DNA from: Sphingosinicella sp. YJ22
GTDB taxonomy: Bacteria; Pseudomonadota; Alphaproteobacteria; Sphingomonadales; Sphingomonadaceae
DNA length: 45,279 bases
Direction of reading: 5' to 3'
NCBI RefSeq assembly: GCF_011320075.1
Contig: NZ_JAANPA010000026.1
Span: 1-45,279 of the forward strand
Positions 35,822 to 42,725 of this stretch are shown here, piece by piece. Both the position numbers and the translations under genes were made by a program. The notes under the pieces are model-generated. The model was not told where the DNA came from. It made no database searches and saw nothing but the letters and a program-made list of their open reading frames with translations. The first letter of the stretch is position 1. Every line of letters begins with the position of its first letter.

Positions 35822-35920
35822 CTAAAGCCAGCCCAGCACCGCGAGCAGGATGACCGACCCGACCATCGTGATCAGGAGCGATCCGGCGCAGCCGGCGCGG
35901 TTGGAGAAGAACAGGAACAT
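35822..35920 (-). CDS. 32-residue membrane protein
   Basis: MFLFFSNRAGCAGSLLITMV continues into a Val/Leu/Ile helix (GSVILLAVLGW) and ends with Leu. The whole protein is a single predicted membrane helix with a short FFSNR start. I recall very similar small proteins starting MFLFFSNR in sphingomonads, which supports it being real, but no function is known to me. It lies between tRNA-Val and the XRE regulator gene, on the same strand as both. Confidence 0.6.
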   Translation of the reverse strand: MFLFFSNRAGCAGSLLITMVGSVILLAVLGWL

Positions 35921-35953
35921 GGCCGCTGAACGCCGGCGCGTTCGGGCGGGTCC

Positions 35954-36517
35954 CTAGAGGCTTCGGATCAGCTTGACCGCGACGGCGGCCCAGGGCGGGT
36001 CGGCGAGGACGGTCTGACGGGCGCCGGCGCCGAGCGGGAGCAGATGGATCTTGCCTGGGTCCCGTCCGATCAGACGGCCGAACAGGAAACGGCCGGCGGG
36101 ACGGGGGACGAGGATGTCGCGGTTGAGGGCGCGGGCGAAGTCGTCCGGCCCGAGACGGTCGAGCCAGATCTCGTCGCCCGAGCGATAGTCGCCGATGCCG
36201 GCCTCGACGCGGATCGCGACCTGGCCGGGCTCGGGGCGGGGCGGAAGCAGCACGCCTTCGCGCCGCGGCGCATGGACGCCGCTTGCGCCCAGTAGCGCGG
36301 CCACCGGTACGTCCTCGCGCTCCGGCAGATCGACGAGGTCCGCGGCGTCGACACCGAGCGCCCTGGCGATGCGGTTGAGCCAGCCGACCGAGACCGTGCG
36401 CGTGCCGGTCTCAAGCCGTCCGACGGTCTGCGGCGTGGTCGGCGGGTCGCAGCGCGTCGCCACATCTTGAAGAGTCATGCCGCGGGCACGACGGACCTCT
36501 CGGATACGGGTGATCAT
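35954..36517 (-). CDS. XRE-family transcriptional regulator with S24/LexA-like C-terminal part
   Basis: 187 residues. The N-terminal Cro/C1 HTH is clear (IREVRRARGMTLQDVATRC ... TVGRLETGTRTVSVGWLNRIARALGV). The C-terminal half (about 95-185) has the strand pattern of peptidase-S24-like domains (GDEIWLDRL, NRDILVPRPAGRFLFGRLIG, KIHLLPLG), but no Ser/Lys pair is evident. ATG 36517 has AAGGA upstream; the frame is open to 36547. An imperfect palindrome lies about 32 bases upstream. It is divergent from the DUF6456 gene. Confidence 0.8.
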   Translation of the reverse strand: MITRIREVRRARGMTLQDVATRCDPPTTPQTVGRLETGTRTVSVGWLNRIARALGVDAADLVDLPEREDVPVAALLGASGVHAPRREGVLLPPRPEPGQVAIRVEAGIGDYRSGDEIWLDRLGPDDFARALNRDILVPRPAGRFLFGRLIGRDPGKIHLLPLGAGARQTVLADPPWAAVAVKLIRSL

Positions 36518-36548
36518 GACAGCGTCCTTCGCGCGTTCTTGAACCAAT

Positions 36549-36564
36549 AAGGTGAAATCACTTT
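36549..36564. promoter_or_regulatory. Candidate operator of the divergent XRE/DUF6456 pair
   Basis: AAGGTGA-AA-TCACTTT, an inverted repeat of 7-base arms with one mismatch, centred in the 110-base space between the two divergent start codons. Its position suits control of one or both genes by the XRE regulator; this is inferred. Confidence 0.4.
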
Positions 36565-36627
36565 CCTACAGATATGCCGAAATGGCAAGTGCCGGACTTG
36601 GGTGATTCGCAAGCGAGGAGCGATGCG

Positions 36628-37149
36628 ATGGGTGGGCGGCTGCTGAAGGAGAAGCGGGTCGTGGTGACGGGGGTGTGCGACGCCCCATCCCCGTCCGTCA
36701 CGGACAAATGGTCTTCATCTTCCAGGCCGGGCCGGGGAGGGACGGGCCGGTCCGTCACCGTGAATATCGCGGAGTCGCCGCTGGGCTGGCTGCGGGCGCG
36801 GGGACATGTCAGCGGGCGCCAGTTCGATGCCGGCGAGCAACTGCGCGGCGATTGGGAGCGGTCGCAGCTCGCGCCATCGGTCACGATGCGCTGGGACGCG
36901 GCGCCGGTGGGAAGGAGCGCGACCGGCGCGGCGCTCGATCCGACCGAGGCCCAGCTGGCGGCGCGGCGGCGGTTCGATGCGGCGGTGGCCGCGGTCGGCC
37001 CGGGATTGACCGATATTCTGTGGCGAGTCGTCTGCGCCGGCGAAGGCATGCGCGAGGCCGAACGGGCCCTCGGCTGGCCGGCGCGGGCAGGCAAGCTGGT
37101 CCTGTGCCTCGCACTCGACCGGCTGGCCGATCATTATGGCATGCGATGA
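36628..37149 (+). CDS. DUF6456 domain-containing protein
   Basis: 173 residues. After about 45 low-complexity residues (Ser/Pro/Gly-rich), the conserved block begins with ESPLGWLRARGHVSGRQFDAGEQLRGDWE, which is the typical DUF6456 start, and ends with GWPARAGKLVLCLALDRLADHYG. The latter resembles the DNA-binding-like end seen in cell-cycle- or phage-associated alphaproteobacterial proteins, but the function is unknown. ATG 36628 is preferred, since GAGGAG lies 7 bases upstream; ATG 36574 has no such signal. Confidence 0.7.
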   Translation: MGGRLLKEKRVVVTGVCDAPSPSVTDKWSSSSRPGRGGTGRSVTVNIAESPLGWLRARGHVSGRQFDAGEQLRGDWERSQLAPSVTMRWDAAPVGRSATGAALDPTEAQLAARRRFDAAVAAVGPGLTDILWRVVCAGEGMREAERALGWPARAGKLVLCLALDRLADHYGMR

Positions 37150-37191
37150 GCACTCTTGGCGTCACGTCGAGGGCGTGGCAGCACAGGATCG

Positions 37192-37281
37192 ATGCGCCGC
37201 AAAATCATTCTCGGACTCGTGCTGCTCGGCCTCGCGGCCTGGCTACTCGTCGTCTCGTTCGGAGAGATCGCCTTCTGGTGA
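37192..37281 (+). CDS. 29-residue membrane protein
   Basis: MRRKIILGLVLLGLAAWLLV followed by VSFGEIAFW: a positively charged start and one membrane helix. AGGATCG precedes the ATG, a modest ribosome binding site. Small proteins of this form are commonly predicted in alphaproteobacteria; whether it is expressed is not shown by the sequence. Confidence 0.42.
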   Translation: MRRKIILGLVLLGLAAWLLVVSFGEIAFW

Positions 37282-37325
37282 GCGGCATGGGGGCGCGATC
37301 GGACGCCCCCATGCCCGTCACGCGG

Positions 37326-37781
37326 TCAGCTGCGGCACTCGCCGGTGCGGCGGCCGGTTACGCGGACCTCGGTGTTGACGTTCTGGCCGGAGGCCTGAGT
37401 CTCCGAGTTCATGGTCATGTCCATGCTGTCACGGGTGTAGGTGCCGGCGACGGTGGCGCGCATGGACGTGCCCTGCTGGTTGCACTGGATCGTGCCGCTG
37501 ATGCGGCCGTCCGCCATGCGGTAGTCGTCCGACGTGCAGCCCTGCTGACCGCCGCCAGCGAAGTCGGCGCCCGGATTGCGGGCCTGCTCCGGAGTCAGAC
37601 ACTGGCTGACCGTTTGCGGCGGCGGCAAGGGCACGTTGGCGCCCTGCGGCAGGCCGGGGGCCTCCATCTTGGTGATCGCGACGTTCATGTCCCATTGGCC
37701 GGGTTCGAGCACCGTCGATTCGCCGCCGCACCCCGCCAGCAAGCTCGTGCTCAGCAGCGCCGGTATTGCCAATCTCTTCAT
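37326..37781 (-). CDS. DUF3617 family lipoprotein
   Basis: 151 residues. The lipoprotein signal is MKRLAIPALLSTSLLAGCGG with Cys18. The mature part begins LEPGQWDMNVAITKMEAPGLP and contains SQCLTPEQA and CTSDDYRMADGRISGTIQCN, ending TGEC. This matches the DUF3617 pattern of paired cysteines and a (P)GxW start. It is predicted to sit in the inner or outer membrane facing the periplasm; function unknown. Single gene, minus strand. Confidence 0.8.
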   Translation of the reverse strand: MKRLAIPALLSTSLLAGCGGESTVLEPGQWDMNVAITKMEAPGLPQGANVPLPPPQTVSQCLTPEQARNPGADFAGGGQQGCTSDDYRMADGRISGTIQCNQQGTSMRATVAGTYTRDSMDMTMNSETQASGQNVNTEVRVTGRRTGECRS

Positions 37782-37921
37782 GATGGTCCCCTCCTGCCCC
37801 TGAAGGTGCGGCTATAGCCCCATTGCGGGGGTGGAACAATGTCAGCGGGCGGAGGCTTGCCGTGCCAAAGGCAGGCGCCTAGGCCAGTTGCAAGGGGCAA
37901 CCGAAATTGGGGAGTCGGGCA

Positions 37922-38584
37922 ATGATCGTCTACGGCGCGTCGATGTCGCCTTATGTGCGCAAGGTGCTGGCCTTCGGCGTCGAAAAGGGCCTCGAGCTCG
38001 AGAACAAGCCGGTCGGGCTGGGCGACCAGGATCCGGAATTCCGCGCGGCGAGTCCGTTCGGAAAAATCCCAGGCTTTCGCGACGGCGACTTCGCCATTTC
38101 GGATTCGACCGCGATCATCATGTATCTCGACGCGGTCGCGCCGGAGCCGAACCTGATCCCGACCGAGCCCAAGGCGCGGGCGCGGACCTTCTGGTGGGAC
38201 GAGTTTGCCGACACGATCCTGATGGATTGCGGGCGCAAGATGTTCTTCAATCGCGTCGTGTCGCCTCTCTTCATGGGCAAGCCGGGCGACGAAGCCACCG
38301 CGATGAAGGCCGAGTGCGAGGAGCTGCCGCGGCTGGTCGATTATCTCGAGCCGAACATCCCGGCTTCCGGCTTCCTGGTCGAGGACCGGATCACACTCGC
38401 CGACCTGGCCGTGGCGAGCCCGTTCGCGAACATCACGCGCCACCTCAACGTCGCGATCGACGCGGGCCGATATCCGCGGGTGACGGGTTACATCCAGGGG
38501 ATTCTCGATCGGCCGAGCTTCAAGCCGATGATCGAGAAGGAGACGCGTTTCCTCGAAAAGGTGCGGGCACAAATACCGGCCTGA
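37922..38584 (+). CDS. Glutathione S-transferase family protein
   Basis: 220 residues with an N-terminal thioredoxin-like domain (IVYGASMSPYVRKVLAFGVEKGL; the SPYVRK segment stands at the usual glutathione-site position; SPFGKIPGF; SDSTAIIMYLD) and a helical C-terminal domain containing VEDRITLADLAVASPFAN. The substrate is unknown. ATG 37922 has GGGGAG about 10 bases upstream; the open frame extends 15 bases further without a better start. Confidence 0.85.
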   Translation: MIVYGASMSPYVRKVLAFGVEKGLELENKPVGLGDQDPEFRAASPFGKIPGFRDGDFAISDSTAIIMYLDAVAPEPNLIPTEPKARARTFWWDEFADTILMDCGRKMFFNRVVSPLFMGKPGDEATAMKAECEELPRLVDYLEPNIPASGFLVEDRITLADLAVASPFANITRHLNVAIDAGRYPRVTGYIQGILDRPSFKPMIEKETRFLEKVRAQIPA

Positions 38585-38652
38585 GCGTCCCCGTTCGCGA
38601 CAGGGCCGCTCTTCCTCTGGCGGGAGTCGGTGAGATCGCTTAAGCGCCCCGA

Positions 38653-39231
38653 ATGTTTCGGGGATTGTACGATTGGACGCTGAGGCTTGCCCACCACCGC
38701 CATGCGGTGCGCTCGATGGCGGCCGTGTCGTTCGCGGAATCGAGCTTCTTTCCGATCCCACCCGACGTGGTGCTGGTGCCCGTCGTGCTCGCCAACCGCG
38801 ACCGCGCCTATACGATTGCCGCCATCTGTACGATCGCCTCGGTGCTGGGCGGCGTGCTCGGCTATTTCATCGGCTATGCGCTGCTCGAGACGGTCGGGCA
38901 GTGGCTGATCCGGCTCTACGGCATGGGCGACGGCATCGCCCAGTTCCAGGAGACGTTCGAAACCTATGGCGCATGGATCATCCTCGCCAAGGGCCTGACC
39001 CCGATCCCGTTCAAGCTGATCACCATCGCCAGCGGAATCGCCCAGTTCAGCTTCGGGATATTCATCGTCACGGCGGTGATCACCCGAGCGTTCCGCTTCT
39101 TCCTCATCGCCTTCCTGCTCAAGCGCTTCGGCGAGCCGGTGCAGGCCTTCATCGAGCGCCGGCTGACCCTGGTCGGCTGGGCCGTGCTGATCGCTCTGAT
39201 CGGGGGCTTTGCCGCCGTAGCCCTGATCTAG
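38653..39231 (+). CDS. VTT/DedA-like inner-membrane protein (YqaA family)
   Basis: 192 residues with four to five hydrophobic segments. Landmarks include FAESSFFPIPPDVVLVPVVLAN (the E..FFPIPPD motif common to the SNARE-associated/VTT group), GGVLGYFIGYALLETVG, KGLTPIPFKLITIASGIAQ and ITRAFRFFLIAFLL. Members of this fold are proposed to move or scramble lipids such as undecaprenyl phosphate or phospholipids; the role here is inferred only. It lies 68 bases downstream of the GST gene and may be co-transcribed. Confidence 0.85.
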   Translation: MFRGLYDWTLRLAHHRHAVRSMAAVSFAESSFFPIPPDVVLVPVVLANRDRAYTIAAICTIASVLGGVLGYFIGYALLETVGQWLIRLYGMGDGIAQFQETFETYGAWIILAKGLTPIPFKLITIASGIAQFSFGIFIVTAVITRAFRFFLIAFLLKRFGEPVQAFIERRLTLVGWAVLIALIGGFAAVALI

Positions 39232-39255
39232 GGCAAGTCGGCCGGTAGGGCGGCC

Positions 39256-39444
39256 TCAATGGGCCCTGGTCGTAGGATGGGGTCGGAAGGACGCAAGCCG
39301 GTGGCCTTCGCGCCAGAGCTCGACCCGGTCGTCGCTCGGACGTTGCGCAGCCTGTTGCACCGCCTCGACATAGTCGGGCGCGTCGATCTCTTCCCAGCGC
39401 TCAAGCAGGTTGGCGCGAAAGAATAGCAGGCGGTAGGTCGGCAT
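39256..39444 (-). CDS. Small soluble protein of unknown function
   Basis: 62 residues, MPTYRLLFFRANLLERWEEI..., with a strand-helix-strand layout (YRLLFFRA, YVEAVQQAA, VELWREGHRLASF) reminiscent of small sphingomonad proteins in which a strand carries ELWREGxRLA. ATG 39444 is preferred because GGACG precedes it and the fold begins there; the frame is open to 39465. Function unknown. Confidence 0.55.
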   Translation of the reverse strand: MPTYRLLFFRANLLERWEEIDAPDYVEAVQQAAQRPSDDRVELWREGHRLASFRPHPTTRAH

Positions 39445-39550
39445 CGTCCTCGTCCATGCGAACACAAGCGAACAAGCCGCCCGTCGGTTTCATGGCGAGA
39501 GAGGAAGGGCCCGCCCCCACTGCCCAGGTTTCGGAAAGCCGGGGTGCGGC

Positions 39551-39820
39551 CTACTGACTGTTGCCGGCAATATTGGTCGTGGCGCCGCTGTCGGTCGCGC
39601 CGGTGTTGGCCGAGACGTTGGCGCCGACCTCCAGCGAGGTGTTGCCGGCAGTGTTGCGATCCGGACCGGCGCCGGTGCCGAGATCGGCATTGTCGTCGAT
39701 CGGCGGCAGGGTCTCCGTGCCGAGCGTGTTGGCGCTGGTGTTGTCGGCCTCGGTCCCACCGCCGCAAGCGGTGAGGGCGAGCAGGCTGGCCGGGACCAGC
39801 GCAAGAGGGAGAGTGCGCAT
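39551..39820 (-). CDS. Asn/Thr/Gly-rich lipoprotein
   Basis: 89 residues. The signal peptide MRTLPLALVPASLLALTACGGG ends in a lipobox (LTAC, Cys19). The mature protein is low-complexity, with frequent Asn, Thr, Gly and Ala (TEADNTSANTLGTE, NTSLEVGANVSANTG), so probably disordered at the membrane surface. No family recognised. Confidence 0.6.
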   Translation of the reverse strand: MRTLPLALVPASLLALTACGGGTEADNTSANTLGTETLPPIDDNADLGTGAGPDRNTAGNTSLEVGANVSANTGATDSGATTNIAGNSQ

Positions 39821-39988
39821 CGGCTGATGTCCCCGTCCGTGAATGACAGCGGCTTGAATGGCAGAGGGGGTACATGCGGTTCAAGACGTGTCGAATTCCG
39901 AGAAGCCGCAATGTGTTAACCCTCTTCCTGGGGAACCCGAGCGCGGTCAGGGTCATTCCGGTCACGGTCTTATTCAGAGGAGGGACCC

Positions 39989-40345
39989 TTGGGCAGCAGC
40001 CGCGTGGCGGGGCTGATCCGCGACGGGGAGAGTGGAGCGACGCGGGCGCGCGGCCTGACGGCGCAGCTGAGAACGGCGCCGGCGAGCTACGCCGTGCGGA
40101 TCCGCGACTTGTCCGCGCTTGGCGCGCGGATCGAAGCCGAAAGGCTGCCCAGCCCGGGAATGATCGTGTGCCTTCAGCGCGGCGGAGCGGCGGTGTTCGG
40201 GGTCATGGCATGGGTCGAAGACGGCCAAGGCGGCATCCTCTTCGACGAGGAGCTCGACACGCAGATATTTGGCGCGGAGCCACAGGGAGCGGAGCGCCTT
40301 GCCCGCGCCGCTTCGGCTGGCGAAATATGGGCTCGGCTGAGATAG
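39989..40345 (+). CDS. PilZ-like domain protein
   Basis: 118 residues. The central part (YAVRIRDLSALGARIEAE ... GMIVCLQRGGAAVFGVMAWVEDGQGGILFDEEL) follows the PilZ strand order with the DLSxxGxxIE motif. The N-terminus contains RARG before it, where the RxxxR c-di-GMP motif would be, but the match is poor. The start is a TTG at 39989 with GGAGGGA 4 bases upstream. A TTAACC lies about 75 bases upstream. It is the second PilZ-like gene of the window. Confidence 0.62.
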   Translation: MGSSRVAGLIRDGESGATRARGLTAQLRTAPASYAVRIRDLSALGARIEAERLPSPGMIVCLQRGGAAVFGVMAWVEDGQGGILFDEELDTQIFGAEPQGAERLARAASAGEIWARLR

Positions 40346-40382
40346 TCGTGAAATGCCAGCGAACCTATATGGCACTTTATCC

Positions 40383-40412
40383 TTGACAGCGTCACGCTAA
40401 TGTGGCACTAAT
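40383..40412 (+). promoter_or_regulatory. Possible promoter reading towards the GTA-like cluster
   Basis: A perfect TTGACA (40383-40388) followed after 18 bases by ACTAAT (40407-40412). The -10 is poor. If active it would transcribe about 410 bases before the portal gene, antisense to the small membrane-protein frame. Confidence 0.25.
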
Positions 40413-40694
40413 TGCACAAGCTGAGGAATTGTAGCTGATTCGCGGGGCCGGCCGATGGACGGGAGCTCTCGCCGGCTCGACCCCGCGTAGCGAGGCCAGG
40501 ACCGGCGCGGAAATCTCGCTAGCAGCCCCGCGCGGCACCGGCGGCGTCCACGTGAACAGCCGATAGAGCAGGGTGAAGGCCAGGATCAGGGCCAAGGCGG
40601 CCAGCATCAGGACCGCGACGAGCACGCGGCCCCGGCAGCCGACAATCCGGTTGTCGCTGGTTATGACTTCTTCGTTTCTGTCGCTTGGCTCCAT
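40392..40694 (-). CDS. Putative single-pass membrane protein
   Basis: 100 residues from ATG 40694: a charged start (MEPSDRNEEVITSDNRIVG), one strong transmembrane helix (VLVAVLMLAALALILAFTLLY, about 28-48) and a Pro/Arg-rich tail. The frame stays open upstream to 40823. No family recognised. If it is not a gene, 40346-40821 is an unexplained 476-base stretch before the portal gene. Confidence 0.45.
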   Translation of the reverse strand: MEPSDRNEEVITSDNRIVGCRGRVLVAVLMLAALALILAFTLLYRLFTWTPPVPRGAASEISAPVLASLRGVEPARAPVHRPAPRISYNSSACAISATLA

Positions 40695-40821
40695 CGGAAC
40701 ACCATTTCCGCTGCGTGCAGCGAACGCGTAGGAGCCTCCAGCCGTTTCCGGATGGGCGCCGCGGGGTTTGCGGCCCGAATTTGACCAACGCAGCCAGGAT
40801 TCCCGGCTTACGAGGTGACAC

Positions 40822-41955
40822 ATGAAATGGTTCGGCCGAAAGGGCGCGCGGGAAGCCGCGCGGCCTTTTTTGTTGCGGGGACTGTGGGGACAGGCGGGCG
40901 AGCCCTTGCCGCGATCCTACGAAGCCCAGGTGCGCGCAGCCTATCTCGGCAACGCCGTGGCGCAGCGCGCGGTGCGCCTGGTGGCGGAAGCGCTGGCGTC
41001 GATCACCATCGACGCGTCCGGGAGAGCGGACGGCAGCACTCCGATGGGCTTTGGACAGGCGGTGTCGCTGATCGACCCGGCTCTTCTCGAGAGCATCGGC
41101 ACCCAGTTGCTGCTTCATGGCAACGCCTTCGTTCACGTCGCGCAGGACGGGGAAGGGCAGCCGGCGCGGCTGTTCCCGCTCCGGCCAGAGCGGGTGAAGG
41201 TCGAGCCCGACGGCACGGGCTGGCCCACGTCCTACCTGTACCGCATCGGTGAAACAAAGCGGCGTTTCCAGATTCGGGATGGGCTGGGTCGGCCGGAGGT
41301 TATGCATATCCGCTCGGTCCACCCGCTCGACGACCATTATGGGCTCGGGTGCCTGGGGGCGGCCGCGGCGGCGGTAGCGGTGCACAATGCGGCAGGGCGA
41401 TGGAACAAGGCGCTGCTGGACAATGCGGCGCGTCCGTCCGGAGCCTTGGTCTATCAACCCGACGATGGCGCGGCGCTGTCGCCGGCGCAGTTCGAGCGGC
41501 TGCGCGAGGAAATGGAGGCGCAGTTCGCCGGCGCCGGCAATGCCGGGCGGCCGCTGCTGCTCGACGGCGGATTGAAATGGCAGGCGATGAGCCTGTCTCC
41601 GGCCGACATGGATTTCGTGGCGTTGAAGGCCGGCGCGGCGCGGGAAATCGCCCTGGTCTTCGGCGTGCCGCCGATGCTGCTCGGACTGCCGGGGGACAAT
41701 ACCTACGCCAATTATCGCGAAGCGGTTCGGTCATTGTGGCGCCTGACCGTGCTGCCGATGGCCGACAGGGTGCTCGGCGCGCTGAGCGAGGGCCTTGGCG
41801 CATGGTGGCCGGGGCTGAGGCTCGCGGTCGACATCGACCAGGTGAGCGCCCTGCACGGCGATCGAGCCGAGCTGTGGGCAGCGGTCAGCGCGGCGGATTT
41901 CCTGACGCGCGATGAAAAAAGGGAGATGCTGGGCTTCTCCCGGGAGCAGGCGTGA
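40822..41955 (+). CDS. HK97-family phage portal protein (GTA-like)
   Basis: 377 residues. Portal signatures are readable: an N-terminal block with AYLGNAVAQRAVRLVAEALA, LLLHGNAFVHV, PLRPERVKVEPDG, HPLDDHYGLGCLGAA, and FGVPPMLLGLPGDNTYANYREA, a standard portal segment. It corresponds in position to g3 of the Rhodobacter GTA. GAGGTGAC lies just upstream of the ATG. No terminase-like gene precedes it. Its stop overlaps the next start (TGATG). Confidence 0.9.
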   Translation: MKWFGRKGAREAARPFLLRGLWGQAGEPLPRSYEAQVRAAYLGNAVAQRAVRLVAEALASITIDASGRADGSTPMGFGQAVSLIDPALLESIGTQLLLHGNAFVHVAQDGEGQPARLFPLRPERVKVEPDGTGWPTSYLYRIGETKRRFQIRDGLGRPEVMHIRSVHPLDDHYGLGCLGAAAAAVAVHNAAGRWNKALLDNAARPSGALVYQPDDGAALSPAQFERLREEMEAQFAGAGNAGRPLLLDGGLKWQAMSLSPADMDFVALKAGAAREIALVFGVPPMLLGLPGDNTYANYREAVRSLWRLTVLPMADRVLGALSEGLGAWWPGLRLAVDIDQVSALHGDRAELWAAVSAADFLTRDEKREMLGFSREQA

Positions 41956-42269
41956 TGAGCGACAACGCGGCGATGCTCGCGCAGCTGATGCGGCAGGCGG
42001 AGCAGGAGGGCGCAGCGTTGGTGACGCTGCGCGCGCTCGCCGAGGAGGCGAGCGAGGTCGGGGCGGAGCGGGCGCTGTCGCTGCTCGGGCTGACCGGAAC
42101 GGCGGCGCGACGCGACATGGACGAACTGCGCGAGCTGCTCCAGGCGTGGCGCGACGCCAAGAAATCGGCGTGGCAGGCGGTGGTGACCTGGTTCGTGCGG
42201 ATCGGCCTGGCGGCGCTGGTCGCCGGCATGGCGGTGAAGCTGGGACTGCTGGAACGGCTGGCAGGATGA
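41955..42269 (+). CDS. Small DUF6127-like protein of the GTA cluster
   Basis: 104 residues: helical, Ala/Glu/Leu-rich first part (MSDNAAMLAQLMRQAEQEGAALVTLRALAEEASEVGAERA), then a conserved-looking LGLTGTAARRDMDELRELLQAWRDAKKSAWQ segment and a terminal membrane helix (WFVRIGLAALVAGMAVKLG). I associate it with DUF6127, found beside portal and protease genes in alphaproteobacterial GTA clusters; this name is from memory. It overlaps both neighbours (TGATG before, ATGA after), so it is translated in a coupled series. Confidence 0.65.
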   Translation: MSDNAAMLAQLMRQAEQEGAALVTLRALAEEASEVGAERALSLLGLTGTAARRDMDELRELLQAWRDAKKSAWQAVVTWFVRIGLAALVAGMAVKLGLLERLAG

Positions 42270-42643
42270 GGTTCGCCGGCTATGCGGCGGTGTTCGACCG
42301 ACCGGACCGAGGCGGCGACGTGGTGCGGCGTGGGGCGTTTGTAAGGGCGCCCGCCGCTCATGCGGTGCCGTTCCTGTGGCAGCATGACCGGACGCGGCCG
42401 ATCGGCCGGATCGACTACCTGCGCGAAGACGCACGGGGACTGCGAGTGATCGGCCGGGTCGTCGACGCGCAGGCTGTCGCCCTGCTCAAGGCGCGGGCGG
42501 TGAGCGGTTTGAGCTTCGGTTACCGCGTGCGCGAGGCGAAGGGCACGGAGCCGCGCGAACTCACCGCCTTGGAGCTGATCGAAGTGAGCCTGGTGACCTT
42601 TCCGATGCAGCCGCTGGCGCGGGTGCATGCCATCGAAAATTGA
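42266..42643 (+). CDS. HK97-family prohead protease (GTA-like)
   Basis: 125 residues, short but with the family landmarks: FAGYAAVFDRPDRGGDVVRRGAF, PFLWQHDRTRPIG (active-site His region), ARAVSGLSFGYRV (active-site Ser region) and ELIEVSLVTFPMQPLARV. It cleaves the scaffold part of the major capsid protein during head maturation. ATG 42266 overlaps the previous stop. It corresponds to g4 of the Rhodobacter GTA. Confidence 0.88.
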   Translation: MRFAGYAAVFDRPDRGGDVVRRGAFVRAPAAHAVPFLWQHDRTRPIGRIDYLREDARGLRVIGRVVDAQAVALLKARAVSGLSFGYRVREAKGTEPRELTALELIEVSLVTFPMQPLARVHAIEN

Positions 42644-42725
42644 ATCGTGGCCGTCGCGGGGATGAGACGGGGTCTGTGAGGGGCGCTTCGGCGCCTCTCT
42701 TCATTTTTGAGCGGGAGAGAGGGTG

